Shown here: piece after piece, positions 9,770 to 17,913 of the stretch | Numbering within the stretch: the stretch's first letter is position 1 | Layout of the letters: every line of letters starts with the position of its first letter | NCBI RefSeq assembly: GCF_024385605.1 | Contig: NZ_JANFOJ010000009.1 | Span: forward strand, 1-64,000 | Origin: Sporolactobacillus sp. STSJ-5 | Lineage (GTDB): Bacteria; Bacillota; Bacilli; Bacillales; Sporolactobacillaceae | DNA: 64,000 nucleotides | Reading direction: 5' to 3' | Made by a program: the position numbers and the translations under genes | The notes under the pieces: generated by a model | Databases searched by the model: none | What the model was told of the DNA's origin: nothing | What the model saw: the letters and a program-made list of their open reading frames with translations, nothing else

Positions 9770-10827
9770 TACTTCACCTTCTCACTGACAATTCGTAAAT
9801 CCTCACCAACACGTTCGATACTTTTGAAGGTCAAATTAGTTTCACGATCGATCATTCCGTTGCCAGAAAACGCTGATAAACCGATACCGCCAATTAACTT
9901 AGGGGCGATATAAGTAATAACTTCCTCATAACAATGCGCCTGCAGAAATTCATGATGAATCTGCGCCCCGCCTTCAACATAGATGGATTGCACCCCTTGC
10001 TGGCCAATATCATCCACAATCTTTGGTATTGAGAAATCATCCGTTTGGATAATTCTCACATGATCGGGTGCCTCTTCTTGTAATGCACTTCTCGTAAAAA
10101 TCCAAATCGGCTCTGGATGCTCAAATAATTTAAACGCTTCAAAATGCAACGTCTTCCCGCTTCTGTCTAAGATTATTCGAATGGGTGGATAGTCACTGTT
10201 TTCACTGGGCAATAAGATAGGATTGTCTGCTAAAACCGTTCCACTTCCGACTAGAATCGCTTGATAGCCTAGTCGCTCTTCATGCACAAATTGATTCGCC
10301 CGTTTACCAGTAATCGCCGTTCTTTTACCTTGTTCAGCTGCTATTTTTCCATCTAAACTAAGGGCTTGTTTCAACACAATATACGGTTTCTTATGCCGAT
10401 AAAAATAGTTATAGTGCTTATTTAGTGATTCGGCCTCACTCGTGAGACAATTAATTTTCACGTCAATCTGATGTGCTTTTAAGATTGCTGCACCTTTATG
10501 AGCAACAATCGGATTAGGGTCAAGTTGGCCAATGACCACGCGCTTAATCCCACTGTCAATAATCGCTTGCACACACGGCGGTTGTTTTCCGTAATGTGTA
10601 CAGGGTTCTAAAGTGACATATAAAGTTGAATCGTGCAGTTCTTCGGGGTGAGCGCAATGATCAATGGCCATTCTTTCCGCATGTTTTTCACCAAATTTAG
10701 CATGATAGCCGGTTGCAATAATGCGATTATTTTTCACAATAACGGCACCTACTCGTGGATTTCTATACGTGTTTCGACCACCTTTTTTAGCCAGCTCAAT
10801 TGCTTTTTTCATGAACCGTTCATCCAT
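9769..10827 (-). CDS. ribD: Riboflavin biosynthesis deaminase/reductase
   Basis: A 352-residue two-domain enzyme: N-terminal pyrimidine deaminase with zinc motifs HAERMAI and PCTHYGKQPPC, C-terminal 5-amino-6-uracil reductase (QALSLDGKIA, VEGG). First gene of the operon. An upstream extension of the frame to 10890 runs through the riboswitch terminator and is not real; ATG 10827 lies 9 bases after AAAGGGGG. Confidence 0.95.
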   Translation of the reverse strand: MDERFMKKAIELAKKGGRNTYRNPRVGAVIVKNNRIIATGYHAKFGEKHAERMAIDHCAHPEELHDSTLYVTLEPCTHYGKQPPCVQAIIDSGIKRVVIGQLDPNPIVAHKGAAILKAHQIDVKINCLTSEAESLNKHYNYFYRHKKPYIVLKQALSLDGKIAAEQGKRTAITGKRANQFVHEERLGYQAILVGSGTVLADNPILLPSENSDYPPIRIILDRSGKTLHFEAFKLFEHPEPIWIFTRSALQEEAPDHVRIIQTDDFSIPKIVDDIGQQGVQSIYVEGGAQIHHEFLQAHCYEEVITYIAPKLIGGIGLSAFSGNGMIDRETNLTFKSIERVGEDLRIVSEKVK

Positions 10828-10856
10828 TTGCACGTCCCCCTTTCTTTTAAAGATGC

Positions 10857-10886
10857 AAAAAGCCCCGTAGTAACCTACGGGGCAAC
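10857..10886 (-). terminator. Riboswitch-controlled transcription terminator
   Basis: On the minus strand GCCCCGTAG-GTTA-CTACGGGGC followed by TTTTT, between the FMN aptamer and the ribD ribosome binding site. This is the expression platform: FMN-bound aptamer should let this hairpin form and stop transcription. Confidence 0.88.
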
Positions 10887-10970
10887 ACAAACTAAACTTA
10901 GTTTTATTATTTTCTAACTAGACCATAGCAAAAAAGATACAATCCTAGTTAGAATTGTAATAATACTAAA

Positions 10971-11102
10971 TTCTTCTCCCATCCAGACTTTAACTGTCGG
11001 CTCTAGACTCTCACTAGATCCACCGCAAACTTGCGGGTCACGGACTTTAAGCTTACTTGCTTATTACCGTCGGTCGGGAATTACACCCTGCCCCGAAGAA
11101 TA
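10971..11102 (-). ncRNA. FMN riboswitch (RFN element)
   Basis: Read on the minus strand, the conserved RFN segments occur in order: TCGGGGCAGGGTG, AATTCCCGACCG-CGGTAATAAG, GTCCGTGACCCGC, GGTGGA and GAGCCGACAG, then GTCTGGATGGGAGAAGAA. The paired ends TTCTTC/GAAGAA close helix P1. It precedes ribDE(BA)H and so gives feedback control by FMN. Confidence 0.96.
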
Positions 11103-11121
11103 TATTCAACTTTACTAAGTA

Positions 11122-11150
11122 ATACTAAATCATTACATTTGATCTGTCTA
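11122..11150 (-). promoter_or_regulatory. Likely promoter of the riboflavin operon
   Basis: On the minus strand TAGACA (11150-11145), 17-bp spacer, TAGTAT (11127-11122). Transcription would begin a few bases before the FMN aptamer. Confidence 0.55.
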
Positions 11151-11411
11151 CTCGTTAGCTTTTTCAAATGTGCATTACGGATTGCGCATGATCGTGCATG
11201 ATCTTGACTTTCAATAGTTTCGGCAAGAGACATAATCCATTGACTATTTGACCATAATAAATCCTCCTAAAGTTGAATTTGTTCGTTCACCTTAGGAGGT
11301 TCATTCACTTTCTTCACTTGTTGCACGCAATAAATCCGGAACAGGCTTGTTCAACCCCTGTAGAATCGGACTATTGTTTCAGCTCTACTTAAATGCTAAT
11401 AAACATATTCA
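11151..11411. other. Gene-poor spacer with RBS-sequestering hairpin
   Basis: No intact gene. On the minus strand CCTCCTAA (11299-11292) can pair with TTAGGAGG (11270-11263), masking a good ribosome binding site 7 bases before ATG 11255, which opens only a 3-codon frame (Met-Val-Lys-stop). The frame after the stop stays open for some 50 codons with protein-like composition (SLAETIESQDHARS), which could be a decayed small gene. Confidence 0.35.
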
Positions 11412-14105
11412 TTAAAACTGGTCAATCAGCAATTGTCTTATTTCATCCAATCCCGGCTGACGTGGATTCGCCGGTGTGCACTGGTCGTTATAAATCAAAT
11501 CAACCAATTTATCAAGTGCAGCGTCAAATTGCTGCTGAGTCACACCATTGGCCGACAGTTTAGGCACAACATCCAGAGCTTTCATTAAAGCCGCTATCTT
11601 ATCGCAAAATGCTTCAACCAGCTCTGCATCGCTCGTTCCTTGCATGCCTAAAGAACGTGCAATGTCGGCATAGTCTTTTTGACCGCGATATACTTCGTAA
11701 CGCGGGAACGGCGTCCGTTTTACTCTGCCGGAGACACCATTGAAACGAATAACATGCTGCATTGCGATTGAAATGGCCAAACCATGCGGTAATCCAAATT
11801 CCCCACCAGTTTTATGCGCAAGCGAGTGATTGATTCCAAGGAAGGCATTGGCAAACGCCATACCACCCAAAGTAGCAGCATAATGCATTTTTTCGCGTGC
11901 CTGCTCACCCGAGAGTGTCGGGTTCTTAGGATCATACTTATACGATTCTTCCAGGTTCTCAAAGACAAGCTTAATTGCCTGCAGTGACCACGGACGTGTA
12001 AATTCAGATGCCATAACTGAAACATAGGCTTCCAAAGCGTGAGACAGTGTATCCAGTCCGGACAGCGCAACGGTTCTTTTCGGAACGGTCATGACAAATT
12101 CCGGATCGACGATGGCAATTTGCGGTGTCAGTTCATAATCAGTCAATGGGTATTTAACATGTGTGTTATCGTCTGTGATTACCGCGTACGGCGTTACCTC
12201 AGACCCTGTTCCGGATGTTGTCGGGATGGCAACCAACTGGGTCTGCGTTTGATGATGGAACTTAACGATTCGTTTGCGGATATCAATGAATTTCTGTTGC
12301 AAACGCGTGAACAACTCACTGACTTTTTCGTAGCTGTCTAAGAATCCGGGTTCTTGTTCCAGTGAGTACTCATAGATAAAGCGGGCAATTTTAGACGCAT
12401 CCAGCGCAGATCCACCGCCGATCGCAATGACTGTATCCGGTTGGAACTCGCTCATTTGTTTTGCAATTTCGATCGTCTGCCCCAGTGTTGGGTCAGGTCG
12501 AACGGTCCCATAGATCGACGTTTTTACCACATTATCTCGAATTTCCAACTGTTCATAAACCTTGTCAACGAAACCGAATTTAACCATTCCCGGATCCGCA
12601 ACAATAAATGCCCGTGAAACTTTTTCAATGTCCTGGAGATAAGAAATTGCATTTTTTTCATAATATATTTTTTCCGGTAAACGAACCCATTGCGGACGAT
12701 TACGACGTTTTGCGACGGTTTTGATATTCAATAAGTCTTCAGTTGATAAGTTATGCGACAATGAATTTTTCCCCCATGATCCTGTTCCTAAAGTCAAGCT
12801 TGCACGCAGTGCATCTGTGTAAATATCGCCAATGCCTCCGATTGAATCCGGTTGATTCACTAGAATTCGAGCGGCCTTAGTCTTTTCGCCGTACTCATTG
12901 ATAAACGGATCTGCCTGTGAGCCGATTTGAATCGCTGCATTGTGTCCTGCTCCTTGGTAATCCAAAAGAGCTGCAATAATTTGAACACCTTGATCACGAT
13001 CCTTAGCTTTATAAACAGACAGCAACGGAGACAGCTTCTCAGAGGAGAGTTTTTCGCCAATGTTCTTCGGGTCAAGCTCAAACAACATAACATCCTTGCC
13101 CTCCGGAAGAATGACACCTGCCTGTTCCGCAATCCATCGAGCAGGTCTGCCGGCAACCGGTCCGTTTACCCCATGGTTGTCATTGAAAACGAAATCAGCT
13201 ATTTTTTGATAATCTTTCTTAGGAACAAGGTAGGCGCCTTTTTCCAGCATTCTGTTCATCCATTGATCATAGATTGGTGCTTCAACAACCACTGAGTTTT
13301 CAGTAGCGCAGATCATTCCGTTGTCAAATCGTTTCGACAACAGCAAATCTTCGACTGCCCGGTCAAGATGCGCTGTGTGGTCAACAAATATTGCCCCGTT
13401 ACCGGCACCGACACCCATGGACGGATTACCTGATTGCAATGCCGCATTAACCATCCCCGGACCTCCGGTTGCTAATATAGAAGCGATTTTGGTATTGCGA
13501 ATGAGCGCTGTTGTATTGTTAAGCGACGGTTTTTCAATCCATTGAATAACATCTTTAGGCGCGCCGGCGGCTACGGCTGCCTCATATACTATTTTGGCCG
13601 CATGAGCAGAGCACTTTTGCGCTTGCGGATGAAAGGCAAAAACGATTGCATTTCGTGTTTTCAATGCCAGTAATGATTTGAACATTGTCGTTGAGGTCGG
13701 ATTAGTCGTTGGTACAATCCCCGCCAATACCCCCAATGGAGCCGCGATTTGAACTTCGCCGGCAACTTTATTCTCATGAATCACACCAACTGTTTTGTCA
13801 TTCTTGATTGTATTGTAAACGTTTTCAGTTGCAAAACGATTTTTCGTGTCCTTATCTTCAACAACTCCGCGTCTGGTTTCATCAACTGCCTCATGTGCAA
13901 GCATCAAAGCTGCTTCTGATCCTGCCAGAGCTGCTGCAGCAACAATCTTATCAACCTGTGCCTGTGTGAACTCGGAATATGCTTTTTCTGCTTCCAAGGC
14001 TTTATCGACCAATCCGGACGTATATTTTTTCGCTTCTTCCATCAAAGCTTTTTTTTCATCATCAGACAACACTTTTTTTACCCTTGGTTTTACTTCTTGT
14101 ACCAT
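11412..14105 (-). CDS. adhE: Bifunctional acetaldehyde-CoA/alcohol dehydrogenase
   Basis: An 897-residue AdhE, which reduces acetyl-CoA to acetaldehyde and on to ethanol with NADH, reoxidising NADH in fermentation; forms spirosomes in known cases. N-terminal CoA-acylating aldehyde dehydrogenase with catalytic Cys in NGMICATENS, linker, then C-terminal iron alcohol dehydrogenase with GGGSALDASK and metal ligands around GLDTLSHALEAY and GLPHG. ATG 14105 follows GGGAG at 8 bases; a GTG three codons earlier overlaps that site. Long 5' region holds Rex-like and CcpA-like sites. Stands alone. Confidence 0.95.
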   Translation of the reverse strand: MVQEVKPRVKKVLSDDEKKALMEEAKKYTSGLVDKALEAEKAYSEFTQAQVDKIVAAAALAGSEAALMLAHEAVDETRRGVVEDKDTKNRFATENVYNTIKNDKTVGVIHENKVAGEVQIAAPLGVLAGIVPTTNPTSTTMFKSLLALKTRNAIVFAFHPQAQKCSAHAAKIVYEAAVAAGAPKDVIQWIEKPSLNNTTALIRNTKIASILATGGPGMVNAALQSGNPSMGVGAGNGAIFVDHTAHLDRAVEDLLLSKRFDNGMICATENSVVVEAPIYDQWMNRMLEKGAYLVPKKDYQKIADFVFNDNHGVNGPVAGRPARWIAEQAGVILPEGKDVMLFELDPKNIGEKLSSEKLSPLLSVYKAKDRDQGVQIIAALLDYQGAGHNAAIQIGSQADPFINEYGEKTKAARILVNQPDSIGGIGDIYTDALRASLTLGTGSWGKNSLSHNLSTEDLLNIKTVAKRRNRPQWVRLPEKIYYEKNAISYLQDIEKVSRAFIVADPGMVKFGFVDKVYEQLEIRDNVVKTSIYGTVRPDPTLGQTIEIAKQMSEFQPDTVIAIGGGSALDASKIARFIYEYSLEQEPGFLDSYEKVSELFTRLQQKFIDIRKRIVKFHHQTQTQLVAIPTTSGTGSEVTPYAVITDDNTHVKYPLTDYELTPQIAIVDPEFVMTVPKRTVALSGLDTLSHALEAYVSVMASEFTRPWSLQAIKLVFENLEESYKYDPKNPTLSGEQAREKMHYAATLGGMAFANAFLGINHSLAHKTGGEFGLPHGLAISIAMQHVIRFNGVSGRVKRTPFPRYEVYRGQKDYADIARSLGMQGTSDAELVEAFCDKIAALMKALDVVPKLSANGVTQQQFDAALDKLVDLIYNDQCTPANPRQPGLDEIRQLLIDQF

Positions 14106-14430
14106 TGTAAACACTCCCTTTTTCTACTTTTTTAAAAAAATCCGCTAAATAGCAGTCTTTTTACACCTATGTTAAGATGAAAAATTCAAGACTTTTTTTC
14201 CAATTCAATAACTTTCGGTACATCAGGAGACCTTGCAAACTACTTTGATTCCAATAAGATGAAACGTGTGTGCAACAGTGCGAGATCTGAGTGATTTTCA
14301 ATTTCCCTAATAAATTCATCCGTCATCAATGCATTGAGCAGAATGTTTCACTGCTCATTTCTCTGCAAGCAGATCCAATAGTTGATCCTTTAGTGATGAG
14401 CTGCTCTTAACATAAAGCCCATCTCCTTTA

Positions 14431-14448
14431 TTGTGAATCATTTCACAT
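14431..14448. promoter_or_regulatory. Rex-like redox operator upstream of adhE
   Basis: TTGTGAATCATTTCACAT matches the Rex consensus TTGTGAA-N4-TTCACAA at all but the last base. Rex represses fermentative genes such as adhE at low NADH/NAD ratio. Distance to the adhE start is long (about 330 bp). Confidence 0.6.
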
Positions 14449-14489
14449 GATATTGATAAAAAAATAGCTATTGCACTTACGTATGTTTT

Positions 14490-14503
14490 TGAAAACGTTT
14501 TCT
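14490..14503. promoter_or_regulatory. cre-like CcpA site upstream of adhE
   Basis: TGAAAACGTTTTCT fits the catabolite-responsive consensus TGWAANCGNTNWCA except at the last base. Together with the Rex-like site it suggests carbon and redox control of adhE. Confidence 0.5.
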
Positions 14504-14667
14504 TTACACCATCTATAATAGCCCTCAGATCCCCAAAGTCAATGCTTTTTTTAAAATCGTCAAAATTTTATTCATCATGATCTTTTTAATCTTAAATCCC
14601 GACTACTTAGCCAATCTGATCATTCAATTGTGCGATCACAGCAATCATTAATGATTGTGAAAAGTAA

Positions 14668-14716
14668 AAGGAGGCTGTCCCCATGTTGTCAATGCAACAT
14701 AGGGACAGCCTCCTGT
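14668..14716 (-). terminator. Long terminator hairpin after mqo
   Basis: Near-perfect 20-bp stem with one C-A mismatch (AGGAGGCTGTCCC... / ...GGGACAGCCTCCT), loop of 6 bases, and TTTTACTTTT on the minus strand. It ends the mqo transcript. Confidence 0.82.
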
Positions 14717-14736
14717 CATCCAGTCGATTTAATTTC

Positions 14737-16215
14737 TTATCTTAATCCAAGTGTCTGTGCCGTTGATGCATGGACTTCCTTGATGAGATCCGGATTTTTC
14801 GCCAATGAGATTCCATACGAAGGAATTATTTCTTTGATCTTTGCTTTCCAGCCCGGCATCTGCTCAGTGAAGCATCTCTCTAAGACATCAAGCATGACAA
14901 ATACGGCTGTGGAAGCGCCGGGAGATGCACCAAGTAAAGCTGCAAGCGATCCGTCGGCACTGTTGACGACTTCCGTGCCAAATTGAAGGTTCCCCTTGCC
15001 GGCTGCCGTGTCTTTGATTACCTGCACCCGTTGACCGGCGACGACGATCTCCCAATCCTCGCTTTTGGCATTCGGAATAAATGTGCGAAGTGCTTCCATC
15101 CGTTTTTCATTGGAAAGCAGCACTTGCTGGATTAAGTATTGGGTCAGTTTTCTCTGTTTCATTCCGGCAGCCAGCATGGTCAGCACATTGCTTGGTTTGA
15201 CTGAGCGAATTAGGTCCAGATTAGAACCTCTTTTTAAAAATTTCGGTGAGAAACCGGCAAATGGTCCGAACAGTAAGCTTTGTTGCCCATCAATATATCG
15301 CGTATCAAGGTGCGGAACAGACATCGGCGGTGCGCCAATCTTCGCCTTGCCATATACTTTTGCATGATGCTTGGCGACGACTTCCGGATTTCGGCAGACC
15401 ATGAATAGACCGCTGACCGGGAAGCCTCCAATATGTTTGGACTCAGGAATACCGGTTTTCTGCAGCAAAGGAAGACTTCCACCGCCAGCACCGATAAAAA
15501 CGAATTTTGCAGTGTGGTACTCGATTTCTCCGCTGTCCAGATCCTGAACCTTCACTTCCCATAAGCCATCGCTCATGCGTTCAATATTTTTTACTCGATG
15601 CTTGTAATTGATCGCACCCTGTTCATCCTTTAAGTGCTCAAACAGCATGCGTGTCAACGCGCCGAAATTGACATCCGTCCCCGAATCAATTTTGGTTGCC
15701 GCTATTGGTTCATTTGCTGTACGGCCCTCCATGATCAGCGGAATCCATTGCTTCAGTTTGTCCGGATCAGCGGAAAATTCCATTCCTTGAAACAAAGGAT
15801 GGTTTGATAATGCCTCAAAACGCTTCTTCAGAAACGTTACATTTTTGTCTCCTTCAACGAAGCTCATATGCGGAATCGGCCGGATAAATTCCTGCGGATT
15901 TTGAATCCGTCCGCTTCTGACGAGATAGGACCAGAACTGTCGCGACAGCTGAAACTTTTCATTGACTTTGACCGCTTTCGTGATATCGATTGATCCATCC
16001 GATTTTTCAGGTGTATAGTTCAACTCGCACAGCGCCGAATGGCCCGTACCAGCGTTATTCCATTCATTCGAGCTCTCTTTTCCCGGACCGCTGAGTTTTT
16101 CAAACACGCTGATCTTCCATTCCGGGGCGAGTTCCTTCAATAGAGATGCCAATGTCGCACTCATGATACCCGCACCGATTAAAATCACATCTGTTTCTTT
16201 GTACATGCTGCTCAT
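14737..16215 (-). CDS. mqo: Malate:quinone oxidoreductase
   Basis: A 492-residue FAD enzyme that oxidises malate to oxaloacetate and feeds electrons to the membrane quinone pool. N-terminal FAD motif [12 protein letters not shown], then the family block [20 protein letters not shown], the GAGGGSL segment near 240, and FGPFAGFSP. Length is normal. ATG 16215 follows AAGGAAGG. It implies a quinone-linked respiratory step in an otherwise fermentative gene set. Confidence 0.95.
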   Translation of the reverse strand: MSSMYKETDVILIGAGIMSATLASLLKELAPEWKISVFEKLSGPGKESSNEWNNAGTGHSALCELNYTPEKSDGSIDITKAVKVNEKFQLSRQFWSYLVRSGRIQNPQEFIRPIPHMSFVEGDKNVTFLKKRFEALSNHPLFQGMEFSADPDKLKQWIPLIMEGRTANEPIAATKIDSGTDVNFGALTRMLFEHLKDEQGAINYKHRVKNIERMSDGLWEVKVQDLDSGEIEYHTAKFVFIGAGGGSLPLLQKTGIPESKHIGGFPVSGLFMVCRNPEVVAKHHAKVYGKAKIGAPPMSVPHLDTRYIDGQQSLLFGPFAGFSPKFLKRGSNLDLIRSVKPSNVLTMLAAGMKQRKLTQYLIQQVLLSNEKRMEALRTFIPNAKSEDWEIVVAGQRVQVIKDTAAGKGNLQFGTEVVNSADGSLAALLGASPGASTAVFVMLDVLERCFTEQMPGWKAKIKEIIPSYGISLAKNPDLIKEVHASTAQTLGLR

Positions 16216-16292
16216 GATTACCTTCCTTATTTCCTATTTCGCTAAATCACTTGGCTTCGCCAAACCGCCATTCAAAGACAACGCAGCCGTTT

Positions 16293-17759
16293 CTATTGTT
16301 TTGCGGAACGTTGATTTCCCTCAAAATAGCCGATACTGCACATAATAATCAAAAATGGCGTCAAGCTGACCAGATAACGCGATCGCGTTTCCCAAATGAT
16401 CAGGAACAAGAAGAAGCCGATCACCGTGAGCATGAACATAGTAATCATCGGATCCGACTTTTTCATCCGTACGGCAAACAGAAAAATACCTGCCATCAGG
16501 ATGAGCGACTGTATCCGTGCATAGCCCTGCACGAAAAAGCCTAAGGGCTCGGCAGTCAGACGTTTAATCACATTCGGCCTGACTGGTTCTCGCTTCAGTA
16601 CGAACAATGCATAATAGGTCCCGTCGGTCCAGGTCTCATTCAGTTTCTCCAAATTAAAACGTCCATTGCCGAGCCAGCCTCTTGCCATAATCCGGCGCCT
16701 GAACTCTTTCAATTGTGTCTGCTCAACCTGCTTGCGCGGTTCGTTCTTCAGCATTTCCCGTGTCCAATTGACGTCATGCATCGTATGCTTGCCGTATGTC
16801 CATGGATTTTGCCCCATCATCAGCCAATGTGTGACCGGAAAACGCTGGTTTGCCAATTCATTACTGTTGATGATCCCGCTTGTATATACACTCTGGTTGA
16901 ACAGGATCTGGACGATCAGCACAATGATCACAGGAAGAAGGCTGTAAAGCTTTTTCCAACGAGGCAGAAATAAGAGCAGCACGAGCAGATAAGCAATGAC
17001 AAAGACGATTAATGTCCCCTTTAGCAGCAGACAGAGCGAAAAGAAAAAGGAAACGAGTACAATGATGAACAACCGACTCTTGAACTGCCCGTTCCGATCT
17101 ATCAACAGATTGATAGGGATCAGCAAGAAAAGCAGCGACAGTGTATCCGTGTAGACAATCGGCGCATAAAAAATATATGGAAAAAATAAAATGCTGATCA
17201 ACAGACTAATCAGCCCAAGCGATGCTCCCGCCAGCTTCTCCGTCACGCGATAAATCAAATATTGACTGATTACAATCGCGAGGATATTACAAATCTGGTA
17301 GATGATCAGCTTTGGCGCCAGCAGCTTTCCGATCAGCGCCAGCACATAGGTAATGAAAATATTATTAGGGTACCTCAGATAGTAATCTAAAAGCCTGCCT
17401 CTTTCAATCAGATGTTGAGCTCCGTTGATCACCCAGCCGAAATCCCATGAGGGCGTCACATTTAACAAGGAGAGGGCTGTGAATTGCATAAGAATACTTA
17501 TACCTAATAAAACAGCGACAGCCGCTTTTACCGGTATTCGGCCGGCTGCGTCGACTATTGACTCTCGGAATTTGATCAGCACGCAGATCATTACCACTGC
17601 CGCCAGCAAGGTGATCCATTTAAAAGAAAGCGAAGCTGTCAGACCGATCGACTGGTAGCCTCGGGTGAAAAAGATATTGATAAGGAGCAGGAAAAACGAT
17701 ACGCTCAAAAAAAGAGAAGCGATCATTTTCCTAAGTGAATTCAACTCGCTCTCTGCCAA
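16293..17759 (-). CDS. GT39/ArnT-like polytopic glycosyltransferase
   Basis: A 488-residue membrane protein with about 11-12 hydrophobic segments. An acidic motif follows an early transmembrane helix (TPSWDFGWVINGAQHL near 103), as in GT-C fold enzymes of the PMT/ArnT type that use lipid-linked sugars outside the membrane; YTDTLSLLFLLIP is the typical loop-to-helix segment. TTG 17759 follows AGGAGGGG with 6-base spacing. Acceptor and sugar cannot be inferred. Upstream of mqo on the same strand, probably a separate unit. Confidence 0.68.
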   Translation of the reverse strand: MAESELNSLRKMIASLFLSVSFFLLLINIFFTRGYQSIGLTASLSFKWITLLAAVVMICVLIKFRESIVDAAGRIPVKAAVAVLLGISILMQFTALSLLNVTPSWDFGWVINGAQHLIERGRLLDYYLRYPNNIFITYVLALIGKLLAPKLIIYQICNILAIVISQYLIYRVTEKLAGASLGLISLLISILFFPYIFYAPIVYTDTLSLLFLLIPINLLIDRNGQFKSRLFIIVLVSFFFSLCLLLKGTLIVFVIAYLLVLLLFLPRWKKLYSLLPVIIVLIVQILFNQSVYTSGIINSNELANQRFPVTHWLMMGQNPWTYGKHTMHDVNWTREMLKNEPRKQVEQTQLKEFRRRIMARGWLGNGRFNLEKLNETWTDGTYYALFVLKREPVRPNVIKRLTAEPLGFFVQGYARIQSLILMAGIFLFAVRMKKSDPMITMFMLTVIGFFLFLIIWETRSRYLVSLTPFLIIMCSIGYFEGNQRSAKQ

Positions 17760-17913
17760 TCCATGCCCCTCCTGAAGTAAATCTTACGATCCTAATCTAA
17801 TCAACATCATTGTGTCTATTATACAGCAAAAGCATGGCCGTCCAATGATCAGACTTATCCCATATTTTTACACCTTATACTAACAGTAGGAGTAACTAGT
17901 CAAAATCATGATT

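Larger units (their letters stand above)
14230..14577 (-). pseudogene. Possible decayed gene of unknown function
   Basis: On the minus strand an open stretch without start codon reads coding-like for about 70 residues (FDDFKKSIDFGDLRAIIDG ... SSSLKDQLLDLLAEK, stop near 14363). After a frame change it continues as NILLNALMTDEFIREIENHS and DLALLHTRFILLESK to about 14240. No family recognised. It covers the Rex-like and cre-like sites, so either those sites are inside a gene remnant or the open frame is chance. Confidence 0.35.

Noticed and set aside
10828-10890. N-terminal extension of RibD
   Set aside because: The frame runs through the riboswitch terminator; the true start at 10827 has a strong ribosome binding site.
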